Positions 44,701-55,494 of a stretch of DNA of 64,000 bases are shown here, one piece after another. This DNA comes from Metridium senile (lineage: Eukaryota > Cnidaria > Anthozoa > Actiniaria > Metridiidae): contig OX459109.1 of assembly GCA_949775045.1 (NCBI GenBank), positions 2,032,608-2,096,607 of the forward strand, written 5' to 3'. Both the position numbers and the translations under genes were made by a program. The notes beneath the pieces were generated by a model. The model saw nothing but the letters and a program-made list of their open reading frames with translations. It was not told where the DNA came from and searched no databases. Position 1 is the first letter of the stretch. Every line of letters begins with the position of its first letter.

Positions 44701-46657
44701 TGTTGGAACTCATTATCATTAGATTTGGCACATGTGAGATGCCTCATATCTAAAATTTGCAACCAGCAAAATGTAAATTTTGAATTTTTTTCTTATCTAT
44801 CAGTTGAAAAAGCCAGAATTCTCTCTAAAACGGACATATTCATGTACTGTAGTTTGTTCCCAAATTTTTCCAAATTGCAATTAAAACCTCAAAAAACTGG
44901 AATTCTTGCAAAACCACACATACTGTCCCAATGTCACTGTACAGTGGTTTCACTGTTTTCATAATGCTGATAGTGTTATTGTTCTTTTTAGAATGTAAAG
45001 AAAGTTTTGGTCAAGGCTTTGCATACAAGTCTGTTCCATGGCAAACAGGTTAGCACCATTTTTGTCTATTTTTTATATTTTTACACACTGAATATGAATA
45101 TGGCAACCAATTTGAACACCTATAATTGTTCTTGATTGGCTCTTGTACATGTTCATGTCAAATTCGGCCCAAGCCCTTTCTCGGCCTTCCCACAGGAACC
45201 CCAAAAAAGCAAAGAAGCCTTAAAAGGCAAGACGTTACCTGCGGTGAGGCTATGTAAAAACCATTGTGTTCAACTGATGAACACAAGGCTACCCAGACAA
45301 GGACAATAGCAAGTCGCAATATTGTTATTCAGTTTCTCTACTTAAACATAACCATAATACGTTCTGTTTTTTTTTTTGGTAAAGTAGTGTAATTTAAATT
45401 TGTCTGATTTGAATTACAATTGGTTTGATCAAGGGAGCATCTGATGACAGACTGTTGTTTATGGTTTGAATATATTCCATCATTTGAATATTATCTCCAT
45501 TGACTGACCAGTAGAAATGCGGAGCAAATATCATTGCCGAGCAAGTCCCGTAGGGACAAGCAATGTACAAGTGTCGGGAGGGAGTTTTTTTAACTCTTAT
45601 ATAGTGCTTGTATTCTTATCCTATATGTAATATTGTATGTTTGTTATTTAGGGAAGTATTTAAAACCAGATCAAGCACCAAACAGAAGTGTGGAAGAAGC
45701 TGAACTTGGATTTAATGGTAAACTGTTTAATATGTTTTTTGTCTTATTGGATTGTAGTACGAAGGTCTTGTCAGAAATTGTCAGAACGGTGGGGGTGAGG
45801 AGTAGGGGGTGATGGAAACTTGGGGAAAATCATACCCTTTTGAGCCCTCGAAAAGGGTGATTCTTGAAAGAACTGATGATGATTATGACGAAGGTAATGA
45901 TGGTGGTGATGGTGGTGGTGAAATTGGTTATAATGATGATGGTGTTGGTGATGATGATAATGGTTGTGATGATGATGGTGGTGAAGATGGTGGTGGTTAA
46001 TGATGATGATGGTGTTGGTGGCGATGATAATGGTTGTGATGATGTTGATGATGGTGGTGGTGAAGATGGTGATTATAATGATGATGGTGTTGGTGGTGAT
46101 GGTTATGATGATGATGATGTTGATGATGGTGTTGGTGATGATGATAATGGTTGTGATGATGTTGATGATGGTGTTGGTAGTGATGATAAAGGTTGATGAT
46201 GTTGATGATGGTGTTGGTAGTGATGATAATGGTTGTGATGATGATGATGTTGGTGTTGGTGGTGATGATAATGATTGTGATGATGATGGTGATGAAGATG
46301 GTATTTATAATGATGATAGTGTTGTTGTTGGTGGTGATAATGGTGGTGATGATGATGGTGGTGGTAATGGTGAAGGTGGTTAAAATGATGATGGTGTTGG
46401 TGATGATGATAATGGGTTGTGATGATGGTGATGCCGACATTGATTAAGAAAGTTAAAAATAATCGTGTTTTTGTTGGTGAAGGCGATATCAATAATAATA
46501 TTCGTTAAAGAACAGCATCATTATATTGACAATCATACATGCAATGAATGCTTTTTCACTGATTGTTTCAGAGGTGCTATCCTTATGTAGAAAATCGAAC
46601 GACGAAGCCTCAAAGAGCGTCATGGATGCCGATTCCTCGCGATGGGCGTCCCATTAA
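38725..46657 (+). CDS. LRRC61: Leucine-rich repeat-containing protein 61-like, 11 exons
   Basis: Exons: 38725-38746, 38859-38939, 39814-39903, 40719-40775, 41521-41581, 43420-43505, 43892-43960, 44468-44536, 44992-45048, 45652-45717, 46572-46657. Together 744 nt, 247 aa (human LRRC61 about 259), all GT-AG, frame closed. After a short start comes [17 protein letters not shown], the hallmark of LRRC61. Leucine-rich repeats follow at about residues 38-105 ([37 protein letters not shown]). Then a cap ([33 protein letters not shown]) and a polar tail ending RWASH. Its cellular role is not established. An in-frame ATG at 38789 would give a different N-terminus if intron 1 is retained, so the first exon is the least certain part. 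Confidence 0.9.
38983..39225. mobile_element. Foldback MITE, ends TAAGGTAGTCGTACCTATTA
   Basis: Inverted termini of about 45 bases, TAAGGTAGTCGTACCTATTA then TCGCGCACATCCTATTATCG, recur inverted at 39175-39225. In LRRC61 intron 2, 43 bases after the donor. Confidence 0.8.
39245..39425. repeat. Degenerate phrase repeat with C-rich end
   Basis: GATCCCCCCTCCCC, then AAATATCGAGCACAACAAAA and AAATATCATGCAAAAC repeated, ending CAAATTTGTAATGGTCCC. Same style as 27700, 40905 and 51738. Confidence 0.45.
39513..39805. repeat. (ATTT/GTTC)n microsatellite abutting LRRC61 exon 3
   Basis: TTTATTTGTTCATTTG tetranucleotide variants running to within ten bases of the exon 3 acceptor at 39813, so the repeat itself supplies the pyrimidine tract. 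Confidence 0.9.
40067..40267. mobile_element. Foldback MITE, ends AATAGACCTCTTTACC
   Basis: AATAGACCTCTTTACC at left and GGTAAAGAGGTCTATT at right. The GGGGTAAAGA unit next to the right end is triplicated. Confidence 0.7.
40483..40701. mobile_element. Full MITE, ends CAGGTTCCCATTTAA, next to LRRC61 exon 4
   Basis: 219-bp foldback with long arms (TGTGCTAAACACACAGATCA, AACCAATCAGAG and complements). It ends 17 bases before the exon 4 start at 40719, so the branch point must lie inside the element or in those few bases. Confidence 0.85.
40905..41305. mobile_element. Phrase-repeat element with inverted GAGGGGGACATTG ends
   Basis: GAGGGGGACATTGAGGGGGTTT at the left is cut here to GAGGGGGACATTG; the right end is CAATGTCCCCCTCTC. 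The interior repeats AATCCTGCATTACCGCAAAA and ATACCGCAATACTGC in degenerate form about ten times. Confidence 0.6.
41395..41500 (-). mobile_element. tRNA-derived SINE head
   Basis: Minus strand: GGTGACATGGGTGGCCTAGC (A-box-like) and GGTTTGAGTCCCGGC (B-box). Only the tRNA-like part remains. 20 bases before LRRC61 exon 5. Confidence 0.55.
41600..41745. repeat. GAT/ATG-rich tract, LRRC61 intron 5
   Basis: Begins about 20 bases after the exon 5 donor. It is interrupted by the LINE insertion and resumes at about 43300-43375. Confidence 0.75.
41735..43300 (+). mobile_element. 5'-truncated LINE, most of the reverse transcriptase domain
   Basis: ORF 41780-42958 (392 codons) reads [55 protein letters not shown] and the catalytic FADD. 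It then runs through [13 protein letters not shown] to a C-terminal WNSI motif. These are reverse transcriptase blocks in order, of the CR1/L2 or jockey type. The open frame suggests a fairly young copy. A TTGTA pentamer tail at about 43282-43305 marks the 3' end. Inserted in a GAT array, same strand as LRRC61. Confidence 0.92.
43517..43798. mobile_element. MITE, ends CACAGGTAGCCCAAGCTCAC, perfect 7-bp target duplication
   Basis: 282 bp, flanked by GTTATAG at 43510-43516 and 43799-43805. Arms contain TATATCCTTTAGTAAATC and TTTTAAGGCAAAAA. Inserted 11 bases after the donor of LRRC61 exon 6. Confidence 0.9.
44030..44450. repeat. (ATTC/ATCC)n microsatellite, LRRC61 intron 7
   Basis: About 420 bases of ATCC/ATTC units in sense orientation, ending about 17 bases before the exon 8 acceptor. 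Confidence 0.95.
44640..44745. mobile_element. Short foldback, CATCTCACATGTGCC ends
   Basis: AATGTCACATCTCACATGTG facing GGCACATGTGAGATGC. A small relative of the outer element at 37300-37755. Confidence 0.6.
45870..46440. repeat. GAT-rich array with GATGATGGTGTTGGTGATGA units, LRRC61 intron 10
   Basis: About 570 bases of 21- to 60-base higher-order units. ORFs on both strands are artefacts (poly-Met/Val or poly-His). Confidence 0.95.
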
Positions 46658-46678
46658 CAGAATATTCTCAAAACATTA

Positions 46679-47374
46679 AAAAGGTGCGGGTACACGATGC
46701 ATATGTTTTTATGAATATTAAATGCGACGTCGCAAAAGTCGGCTAAATTGCCACACAAACGCGATGGATAAAGCCTTATTTGTACGACAAAAAATGGATG
46801 CTAATGATACGATCCCAAACAAAACAAATAAACAAACAGACGGACAAACAAACATATTAACAAACAAACATACAAATAAACATTAAAACAGACGGACTGA
46901 CAAACAAACAAACAAACAAATAGACAACCATATTGACAAACAAAATGACAAACCAAAATACAAAGAGACGGACATACAAACAAACAAAACAAACAAACGA
47001 ACACTCAAATAGACGAGCACTCAACAAACGAACAAACAGACAGACAAACAAAGAAGCAAACAAAGAATCAAACAAAGCAATAAACAAACAGACAAATAAA
47101 CAAACATTTAAACAAACAAACAAAGGAAAAACAAACAGACAAAAACAAAATTAGTTTCTTTTGACGAAACGCTAGTCGCAAATAAGAAAATAAATTCGTC
47201 ACACCGGACGTCAGAGTACGGACACACGATGTTGTTTTTTTTTGCGACGTTCAGACGTTTCGTTCTTACCCATGCAAAGACGTATACAGCAGAAACAATT
47301 CCCCGTGTAAAAGTAACATTTTGTATTTTCTTTTTGTGACGTCGCATTAGAAGCACTTCGTGTGTCCGCACCTT
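46679..47374. mobile_element. Element with AGGTGCGGACACACGA ends, 22 bases after the LRRC61 stop
   Basis: Left AGGTGCGGGTACACGATGCA and right TCGTGTGTCCGCACCT are inverted. TGCGACGTCGCA and TGTGACGTCGCATTAG are also inverted inside. A 350-bp degenerate (AAAC/AGAC)n tract occupies about 46810-47150. Confidence 0.6.
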
Positions 47375-47387
47375 TGCCTCCGAAGTA

Positions 47388-47665
47388 TACACCTAATTCA
47401 AAAAGGTTGACGGGGCGAACGGCGATTGCACGACCGAAAGGGACTGTGGGTAATACCAATTTCTTCTTATTCCTTTCTAAATTACCCAAACAATGCCTCC
47501 ACAGTTCAGCGATGACCTTAGATGGGCGTCTCGGAGGTTTCGCCGAACGGTGGAGGCATTGTTTGGGTAATTTAGAAACGAATAAGAAAGAATTCGTATT
47601 ACCCATAGTTCCTTTCGGTCGTGCAATCGCCAATCGCCCCGACAACCTTTTTTGAATTAGGTGTA
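47388..47665. mobile_element. Foldback MITE, ends TACACCTAATTCAAAAAGG
   Basis: 278-bp full copy with arms CGATTGCACGACCGAAAGG and TAAATTACCCAAACAATGCC. It nearly abuts the right end of the preceding element. Confidence 0.85.
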
Positions 47666-48374
47666 TATTTTATCTCAGTTTGGATGGGGTTCCTGTGTTA
47701 TCTATTTATACCAATTTCTATTCCACCCAGTTTTACACCATTATTGAAGCATTCATATTCTCAAACTCATTAATAATTCATGAAGACAAAATAAAGAAAA
47801 TACGATATGGATATGTGATCTTCAATTAGCATAACATCTGGTAAACCTTGGCATTGAAATTCTCCAAGAATCATTAATGGTTTGAGAAGCCAGATCAAGC
47901 ACTTGAAACAGTGCTTCCTCCTCTATCCAAACACTTCGAAAGTGGTTAAAAAAATTTCGGCTGCGTTTCCTTTTTTCAAGTAACAGGAAGTTTTAACATA
48001 TTAATTCCTTTTGATGAAAAGATGAAAACAGTAAGTTGTCATGCTTTTCAAATAGTTTGCTTAGGTCTTGATGCATTTCACCAGCAATATATGTGTGAAC
48101 GGGTTGCAAACTTGATATAAAACAAATACTTTAAAGACTTCCATTTTAGTTCACTAATTAATTTTACGTGAAAACTCCGAACAAAAAATCACTTGATCCA
48201 GCTTCGTTTCATCCGAGTTTTCGCCTAAAAAGGGACTAGCTTTCTGTCTGAAGCGTACTGGCTTGGTTGAGCTGATTATATGTAGATTGATATTTTATTC
48301 AATGGCCGTTTTACCTCTATAGTTGATTGACAAATCGTCTCGACGGTTTAGGTTACGATTGGTAATATATTGAG

Positions 48375-48515
48375 GATGTTACATGGGCGCGCGGAGATAC
48401 AAATTTTATCTTCGAGTGTTGAAATGATCTTTCACGAGTGAGCGCAGCGAAAGAGTGAGAGATTTTCAACATGAGAAGATAAAATGTATATCTCCAAGCG
48501 ACCATGTAATGTTCT
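48375..48515. mobile_element. Foldback element, GTTACATGG...CCATGTAATG
   Basis: ATACAAATTTTATCTTCGAG in the left arm faces GAGAAGATAAAATGTATATC in the right. The centre has CACGAGTGAGCGCAGCGAAA. Confidence 0.7.
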
Positions 48516-48865
48516 GTTTATTATATAATTATCAATAAAATAAAATAAATATTTTTTAAGAAACAAACGTCCTTTCATAGAGCCTAGATACAAAACTGAT
48601 CGTTTTAGAAAGTCATTTATCCATGCATCAATCCGTAAATTGTAATAAATAAATTAGATTATATTAGATTATCAATTTTATATCATCATTATACCAATGT
48701 AATTCAGTTTTAACTGCAATATTGGTGTTTATTAAACTATTATTATTATTATTATTATCGGCCGTAAAATTTGTTAGTCGAAGTGTGAATTCTATTCAAC
48801 AAATTCAGGCGACTTTAACGTCTCAATTTTTATTCGACCTGTTTTCACCGACACCAGAAGATTTT

Positions 48866-49075
48866 TCCGTGAAGACGATTTGTCGGTAAAGACGATTTGT
48901 CCGTGAAGACGATTTGTCCGTGAAGGCGATTTGTCCGTGAAGACGACTTGTCCGTGAAGACGACTTGTCCGTCAAGACGACTTAACCGTCAAGACGACTT
49001 GTCCGTCAGAACGACTTGTCCGTCAAGACGACTTGCCCATCAAGACGACTTGTCCGTCAAGACGAAGACGATTTA
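48866..49075. repeat. 17-bp minisatellite, about 12 copies
   Basis: Unit GAAGACGATTTGTCCGT. Left copies read GTGAAGACGATTT, right copies GTCAAGACGACTT, with a one-way transition between them. Confidence 0.9.
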
Positions 49076-49344
49076 GCTATCTTCCAGCGTGAGAACGGTT
49101 GATATTTCGTAATAAAGAAACTATATTTTATAAAGACTCTTCTAGAAGGCTTTCTCTTTTTAATGATCTAGTTACACTTGCCTTTCGCTTAAGATTATAA
49201 GGGTTTTTGATTGATGAATTATGTAAACAAAGCAGATTAACTGTCGACCGTTTGATAAATGTGTTCCTTTCGGCCTGGAGCAAGATTTGATTCGATTAAA
49301 GTTAAGAAGATTTGATGTAAAAGGGAACATTAAAAAAAAGAAAT

Positions 49345-49990
49345 AAGAAGAATGAGCTCAAAGAGATCGAAAAGTAAGAAAGAAGGAAAGAAAGAAAGAG
49401 AAAAAGTTGAAAGAAAGAAAGAGAAAAAGTTGAAAGAAAGAAAGAAAGAGAAAAAGTTGAAAGAAAGAAAGAGAAATGAAAGAAAGAAAAGTTAAAGGAT
49501 GGAAATGAATTAGGAATGAAATAAAGAAGAAAAGAGAAGAAACTAGAAAAATAATTAAGAAAGCAAAGAAAGAAGGATAGAAAGAAATAGAAAAAAAGAT
49601 GGAAAGAAAGAAAGGGAAATGAAAGAAAGAAAAGTTACAGGATGGAAATAAAATAGGAAAGAAGAAAAGAGAGAAGAAACTAGAAAGAATGAAGAAAGCA
49701 AAGAAAGAAGGAAAGGAAGAAATTGAAAAAATGATGGAAATAAAAAATCCGAAATGAAAAAAAGAAAAGTAAAGGGATGTAATTAAAATATGAATGAAAT
49801 AAAAAGGAAAGAGAGAAGAAACTAGAAAGAATTTAGAAAGCAAAGAAAGAAGGAAAGGAAGAAGAAAGTAATGTAAGAAAGAAAGGGAAGAAGGAAAGAT
49901 AGAAATAAATAAATATTAATGCTAAAGAGAATCATAATGAATGAAAGAAAGCCCGTTCAAGTGAAAACACCGAAAGAAGAGAGAAAAAAA
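49345..49990. repeat. Purine-only tract, (GAAA)n with larger units
   Basis: About 640 bases almost free of C, with GAAAGAAAGAAAGAG and a unit of about 150 bases containing GGATGGAAATGAATTAGGAA-like sequence repeated three times. Confidence 0.9.
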
Positions 49991-50184
49991 AAAAAAAAAT
50001 ACAAAAAATATACAAAAAAAATAATAAATATTCAAAGAGAAATAAAATCAACTCAAAAATAAAAAATTAATTGAAAAATCAACAGGAATTTGAAAGAATA
50101 ATTAAGGAAACTAACAGTCTTTAATAAGCAATTATTTAGTGTATGTCGGTGTTAAAATATATATTAAAATAAAAGACCAAACTG

Positions 50185-50225
50185 CCTTGGGTTCGATTCC
50201 CAGCTGGGGCTCAAAACATTCCAAG
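50185..50225 (+). other. tRNA-like B-box remnant
   Basis: GGGTTCGATTCCCAGC at about 50190-50205 is a perfect RNA polymerase III B-box. No A-box or cloverleaf around it. Probably a SINE scrap. Confidence 0.35.
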
Positions 50226-50613
50226 GTTGTAGTTGTGTATACTTATCGTTGAGTAATATCATAAATAAAAGACCAACCGAATGACCTTTTTAATATTTTT
50301 AAACAAAATATGTTTCAATAATAGAGTGGATACATGTCGTGTTCTCCTGCTTTTTGTTTCTGTAATACATGTACATTTCCTGTTATAGAAGAGGGATTAA
50401 CTGAATATTTGCCGGCAAATAAGCTGTCAAAACTCCCAATTTAATAAAGTAATTGTCGCAAGTAATTTCCTCCCGTTTTACAAGGGTTTTCAAGCTGACA
50501 GGTCATTTTAAGGAAAGGAATTATAGGCACACACCTGTTCAAAACAGCCTTGACTAAGGCGATTAGTCATTCTAGGACCGAACGGTAGGTTTTATAAAGG
50601 AGGAAAGTTTGTA

Positions 50614-51102
<489 letters not shown>

Positions 51103-51136
51103 ATATTTTGTTCAGCTATCCATTTCTTCATGCATA

Positions 51137-51417
51137 TACATTTATTTCAAAAACGTCGACGGAGTGAACGGTGAATTGCCAATGTTGATTGCACGACCGA
51201 AGGAAACTGTGGGTCTTTGATATTTACTTTTTTAAACCCCTTTTGTGTTAGAAAACGAATTTACTGTACAACGCCAGCCCCATATAGTAAAGAAGACCTT
51301 AGAATTTGATTAGACTGTGCTTAGCAATCCAGAAAATCGCTAGGATATGTTGTATGAGTAACCACAATGCCTTTCGATCGTGCGTTCGCCATTCGCCGTG
51401 TTTTTGAAATAGGTGTA
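51137..51417. mobile_element. MITE, ends TACATTTATTTCAAAAACG
   Basis: Ends TACATTTATTTCAAAAACG and CGTGTTTTTGAAATAGGTGTA. Subterminal GATTGCACGACCGAAGGAAA. Confidence 0.7.
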
Positions 51418-51737
51418 TGACTTGGATGGTTAATTCATTGACAACTGGGTGTAATGGTGGGTTAGTAAACTTCATATAGAAGATTCTTGATGGGGAGTGA
51501 TGGTTGTACATTCTGAGTGTATAGTTGTAATGTGTGGAGTGAACCTGACGGAAGAGTCCTGGTGAGGTAACCGTGAAAAATATATAAACAGAAAAATATC
51601 TCTCAAAATTCTCCATTTCTCCCAGCTTGGTCATGACCTTTAATTATATAGTTAGAATTGACTCTTTTGTACTGGGAACTCACTGGAGGTTTAGTTAAAC
51701 TTCCTAGTTCTCTCAGCAGTGTAGTTATTAAAAACTA

Positions 51738-51995
51738 ACTAAATAACAGGGGGGGGGGGGGGGGGCATTCTCCCATGATCCTTTGATCTTTTTGCATTTT
51801 CTCCCTTGTTCCCCATAAGTAAAATAACTGTCTCCCTAAAATGTTTTACCTTATGTTCCCATGATCCCCCAAAACTATTGTTTTATCATATTTTGCTCCA
51901 TTGTTCCCTGAAAATGATTTGGCAGTATCCCTTGTTCCCTTCAAATAAATGCGCCTAGTTCCCTTGATCCCTAAAACCCCTGGGAGGGGCTCATA
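51738..51995. repeat. Poly-G-headed phrase repeat (GTTCCCTTGATCCC)
   Basis: CAGGGG at 51750 opens a run of about 18 G, then degenerate repeats of TTGTTCCC and CCATGATCCCCC, ending AAAACCCCTGGGAGGGG. Ends resemble inverted CAGGGG but no clear target duplication. Confidence 0.55.
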
Positions 51996-52102
51996 AGTCG
52001 AGGGCGTAGTGAGTATCTATCGAACTTTAAGCTTACTTAACATTGGCATCATGAAAACCAACATCACTTTTATCTGTTAACGTTGTTATCATCAACAATT
52101 TT

Positions 52103-52103
<1 letters not shown>

Positions 52104-52148
<45 letters not shown>

Positions 52149-52150
52149 AC
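52104..52150. repeat. (ATC)n microsatellite
   Basis: About 15 pure ATC units. Confidence 0.9.
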
Positions 52151-52809
52151 TGAAGAAATGGAAAACGAGTCATTGTGATAGAGAAGACGAGAGAAGCGTT
52201 AGGATCGATTCTTCGTAAAATTCCCAAGACCTCTACCCTAGAAACTAGAGGGTTTCTTGATCTAGTATTCGTATTTCGCATTTGTACGTCTGTGTTCGTT
52301 ATTTTAATGCCTCCCAAGTGTTCTAGAACTCGACAGAGCACTGTTGCCAAGTTTTCTGTTTCTTTTATAAAGTATTCTAAGAAAGCTAGCCGCGGTTTTC
52401 GGCTTTCTGCGAACTCAGACAATTCTAATGGCCTGTAGTGAATACGTTTTTGGATGTCGTCATTCAAAAAAAAAAAAAAAAAACCATTATATCAATTATT
52501 TTGTACACTTATTGTTAAAAAGGGTTAACGGAGTGAATGGCTAAAGGCGATTGCACGACCGAAAGGAATTGTGGTTACACATACAGCATATCCTATAATA
52601 ACACTAGTTTAACCGAGAAAGATAGCTGATATTGAGATGAATTTAAAAAATATAAGTTGGTCAGTCAAAGTATATTAAGCTATCGGCCACGAAAAACCCT
52701 TATGTCCACTCTAGAAAACTCGGAAGATTATGTTATCGTAATCATGTCCAAATTCGTAATGAATGCTACTCGAGCTAAACGTCCGCCGGATATTCCGTCA
52801 AGTTAAATA

Positions 52810-53720
52810 TGAATCATTGCATAATAACACCTGTCCCTTGAACTATATTACTTACCGATTAATGTTCATCTAGAACAGGGTGGAGAAGAGAGGTTTTCCG
52901 TGATCCGTGATTCACCTTAAATTTGGCCTGTCATTCGTGAAAAGCAAAAAATTCAAGCCGTGAACCGTGAAATCATCTTCGCCCGTGACCCGTGATTAAC
53001 AGATTTTCACTGTCGCGTGACTCGTGATTACAGAATCGGTGACCCGTGAAAACGTGACAGCTTTTCATATAAACGGTTGTGTAAACAGATGTTTATTGCT
53101 AGCAGTGTTATTCTTTGTATATCTGGAAGATTTAGTTAATATTGATTACCCGTCTAACAAGCGCAAAACGTTGCCTAGTAGAAACAACAGAGTTTTATCG
53201 CGAGTTCTAAAACTGTGATTCGTGAAAACGCTTTACGTTACTCCGTGATCCGTGAAATCATGAAAAAACGGCGCGTGATTCGTGATGGGTACCACCTCTT
53301 CCTCACCCTGCTAGTACGTTCATATTTAGAACTCCAACTAATAAACGTTTTGGCAACCTGTAACGTCACATTAGCTGTCATGTTAGATATGAAACATTAC
53401 ATTATAACACTCGTCCCTTTGATTATATTAATTACCGATTAAGGTTCACCGAGAACGTTCCTTTTTATTAGAACTCCAACTGATAAAAGTGTTGGAAACC
53501 TGTTAGCGTGACATTAGCTGTCGCTATCTTTCAAAAAACAAGGGCTCTTGCTTTAATATCAAGACCACTCCTTCGTGAAACATTGCATAATAACACTGGT
53601 CCCTTTAATAATATTAATTACCGATTACTGTTCATCTAGAACGTTCATATTTAGAACTCCAACTAATAAAAGTGTTGGAAACCTGTTAGCGTGACATTTA
53701 CTGTCGTTATCTTTCAGAAT
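52810..53720. repeat. About 190-bp tandem repeat, three copies, first one split by an insertion
   Basis: Each copy carries CATTGCATAATAACAC, ATTACCGATTA, TTCATCTAGAACGTTCATAT and AAACCTGTTAGCGTGACATT. Copies begin near 52810, 53389 and 53577. Confidence 0.8.
52876..53310. mobile_element. Non-autonomous element, CAGGGTG ends, 6-bp target duplication, CCGTGATCCGTGA phrases
   Basis: Left CAGGGTGGAGAAGAG and right CTCTTCCTCACCCTG are imperfect inverted repeats. Flanks are CTAGAA (52870-52875) and CTAGTA (53311-53316). Removing the element and one flank regenerates CATCTAGAACGTTCATATT, which is exactly the intact sequence at about 53630-53650 in the next tandem copy. The interior repeats CCGTGATCCGTGAA in many variants. 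Confidence 0.85.
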
Positions 53721-53871
53721 ACGAGCTTTCTTGATTTGTTACGAAGACTACTTCCTCGTGTGCTGAACACAGTCTACTCAGGGCAATTCGATAAAAAGAA
53801 TCCAAGTTAAACAATTGAACGAAGCTTGCAAAGAATACAATACGTTTACAGTAGAAGGCGGAGGAAGCTGA

Positions 53872-53968
53872 TATATAAAGTTTTTGCTTTATCTGGCTCC
53901 GTGAGGAATAATTTCAAGTTTGGTGACTTGCTGGATGCATTTCTTACTTCAAAGAACGACACAAACGT
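53872..53968 (+). promoter_or_regulatory. Possible TATA promoter and first exon with donor
   Basis: TATATAAAG at 53872-53880, then about 85 bases ending in AAAC before GTAAGT (53967). There is no coding evidence. The 75-bp satellite follows at once. It may be part of a transposon or a noncoding transcript. Confidence 0.2.
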
Positions 53969-53999
53969 AAGTACCATTGTTTATTTATAACGTTTATAA

Positions 54000-54665
54000 G
54001 TTACAACGTAGACCAGTTCAAAGGCTTACTTACCTGTAATCTCATATTAGTTTCCAATGCTATGGTTTGTTTAAGTTACAACGTAGACCAGTTCAAAGGC
54101 TTACCTACCTGTAATCTCATATTAGTTTCCAATGCTTTGGTTTGTATAAGTTACAACGTAGACCGAATCTAACGCTTACCAATCTGTAATCTCATATTAG
54201 TTTCCAATGCTATGGTTTGTTTAAGTTACAACGTAGACCAGTTCAAACACTTACCTACCTGTAATCTCATATTAGTTTTCAATGCTATGGTTTGTTTAAG
54301 TTACAACGTAGATCAGTTCAAACACTTACCTACCTGTAATCTCATATTAGTTTCCAATGCTTTGGTTTGTTTAAGTTACAACGTAGACCAGATCTAACGC
54401 TTACCAACCTGTAATCTCATATTAGTTTCCAATGCTATGGTTTGTTTAAGTTACAACGTAGACCAGATCTAACGCTTACCAACCTGTAATCTCATACTGA
54501 TTAGTTTCCAATGCTTTGGTTTGTTTAAGTTACAACGTAGACCAAATCTAACGCTTACCAACCTGTAATCTCATACTGATTAGTTTCCAATGCTTTGGTT
54601 TGTTTAAGTTACAACGTAGACCAATTCAAACACTTACCAACCTGTAATCAAACATTAGTTTCCAA
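54000..54665. repeat. 75-bp satellite, nine copies
   Basis: Unit contains GTTACAACGTAGACCAGTTC, then CTGTAATCTCATATTAG and TTTCCAATGCTATGGTTTG. Period 75 bases, with two copies about 80 (an inserted CTGAT). Confidence 0.95.
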
Positions 54666-55494
54666 TTCTTTGATTATTTTTTTCATTTTAACTGCGTGTC
54701 CGTCCTCCGTTCGTCCACTTTCCTGTCTGTCTGCCTTTCTGTTTATCTATATGACTGTTGTGCTGTTCGTGGTTTGTTCACAAAGTATCCCTAAGGATTC
54801 GGTTCTTTAAATTGAACTTTTCAGTACTGCTCTGCTTGAAGCTTTAAATGACGTAGTGGTACACTAGTGTGGTACATTATAATGTTCAAAAGACTTGACT
54901 AATCTAGTTTTGGACTTAGCTAAGGCATAGAGGTAGTCAATGTTTGTCTGTTTCTCCCCAATTAGTAGGGCACACGTGTCCATGCAGCTAGAAAGTTTGA
55001 GATGTTCAAAAAGTGATTTTATAAGATAGATTCCAACCAAAATTCTGTAGTATAGAATTAATGGAATAAGTTTACTTTTTTAATAATCTAAAAAAAATTT
55101 TGTACAGTGAAGGGCTCGTCTCTGAGCTCATCTCGTGGTGTTCCACAAGGATCTTTATTTTGACCTATACCGTGTATATAGTAAATACGCATTAACGTTA
55201 GACATATTTTATGAAGAAATATGATATCACTGTACCAATGCAAGTGGCATATTTACATTCACTTTTGAGTAATTGCAACATCAAAGTAAAATCGCTTTCT
55301 TACAATAACTTGTGATTGGTTGTTGTCAAAAATCAGTGAGGTCGTATTTTGACATAATTGTTTTAATGCACGCGATATTGAATACTTGTCTGGCTGTCAG
55401 ATTTATTTTAATGTGCTAACGTTACCTTGACACTACCATTATTGTTTGTCTGTCAGTATTCGATTTTGTTATTTCATGCATGTTTTTTTTTTCA

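Noticed and set aside
52175..52438. 87-codon plus-strand ORF and the overlapping 144-codon minus-strand ORF at 52033-52467
   Set aside because: Opposing overlapping frames with no recognisable motif. The minus one includes a poly-Met run from the ATC microsatellite.
54000..54665. Regularly spaced repeats resembling a CRISPR array
   Set aside because: The whole 75-bp unit is conserved with no unique spacers, and the DNA is eukaryotic. It is a satellite.
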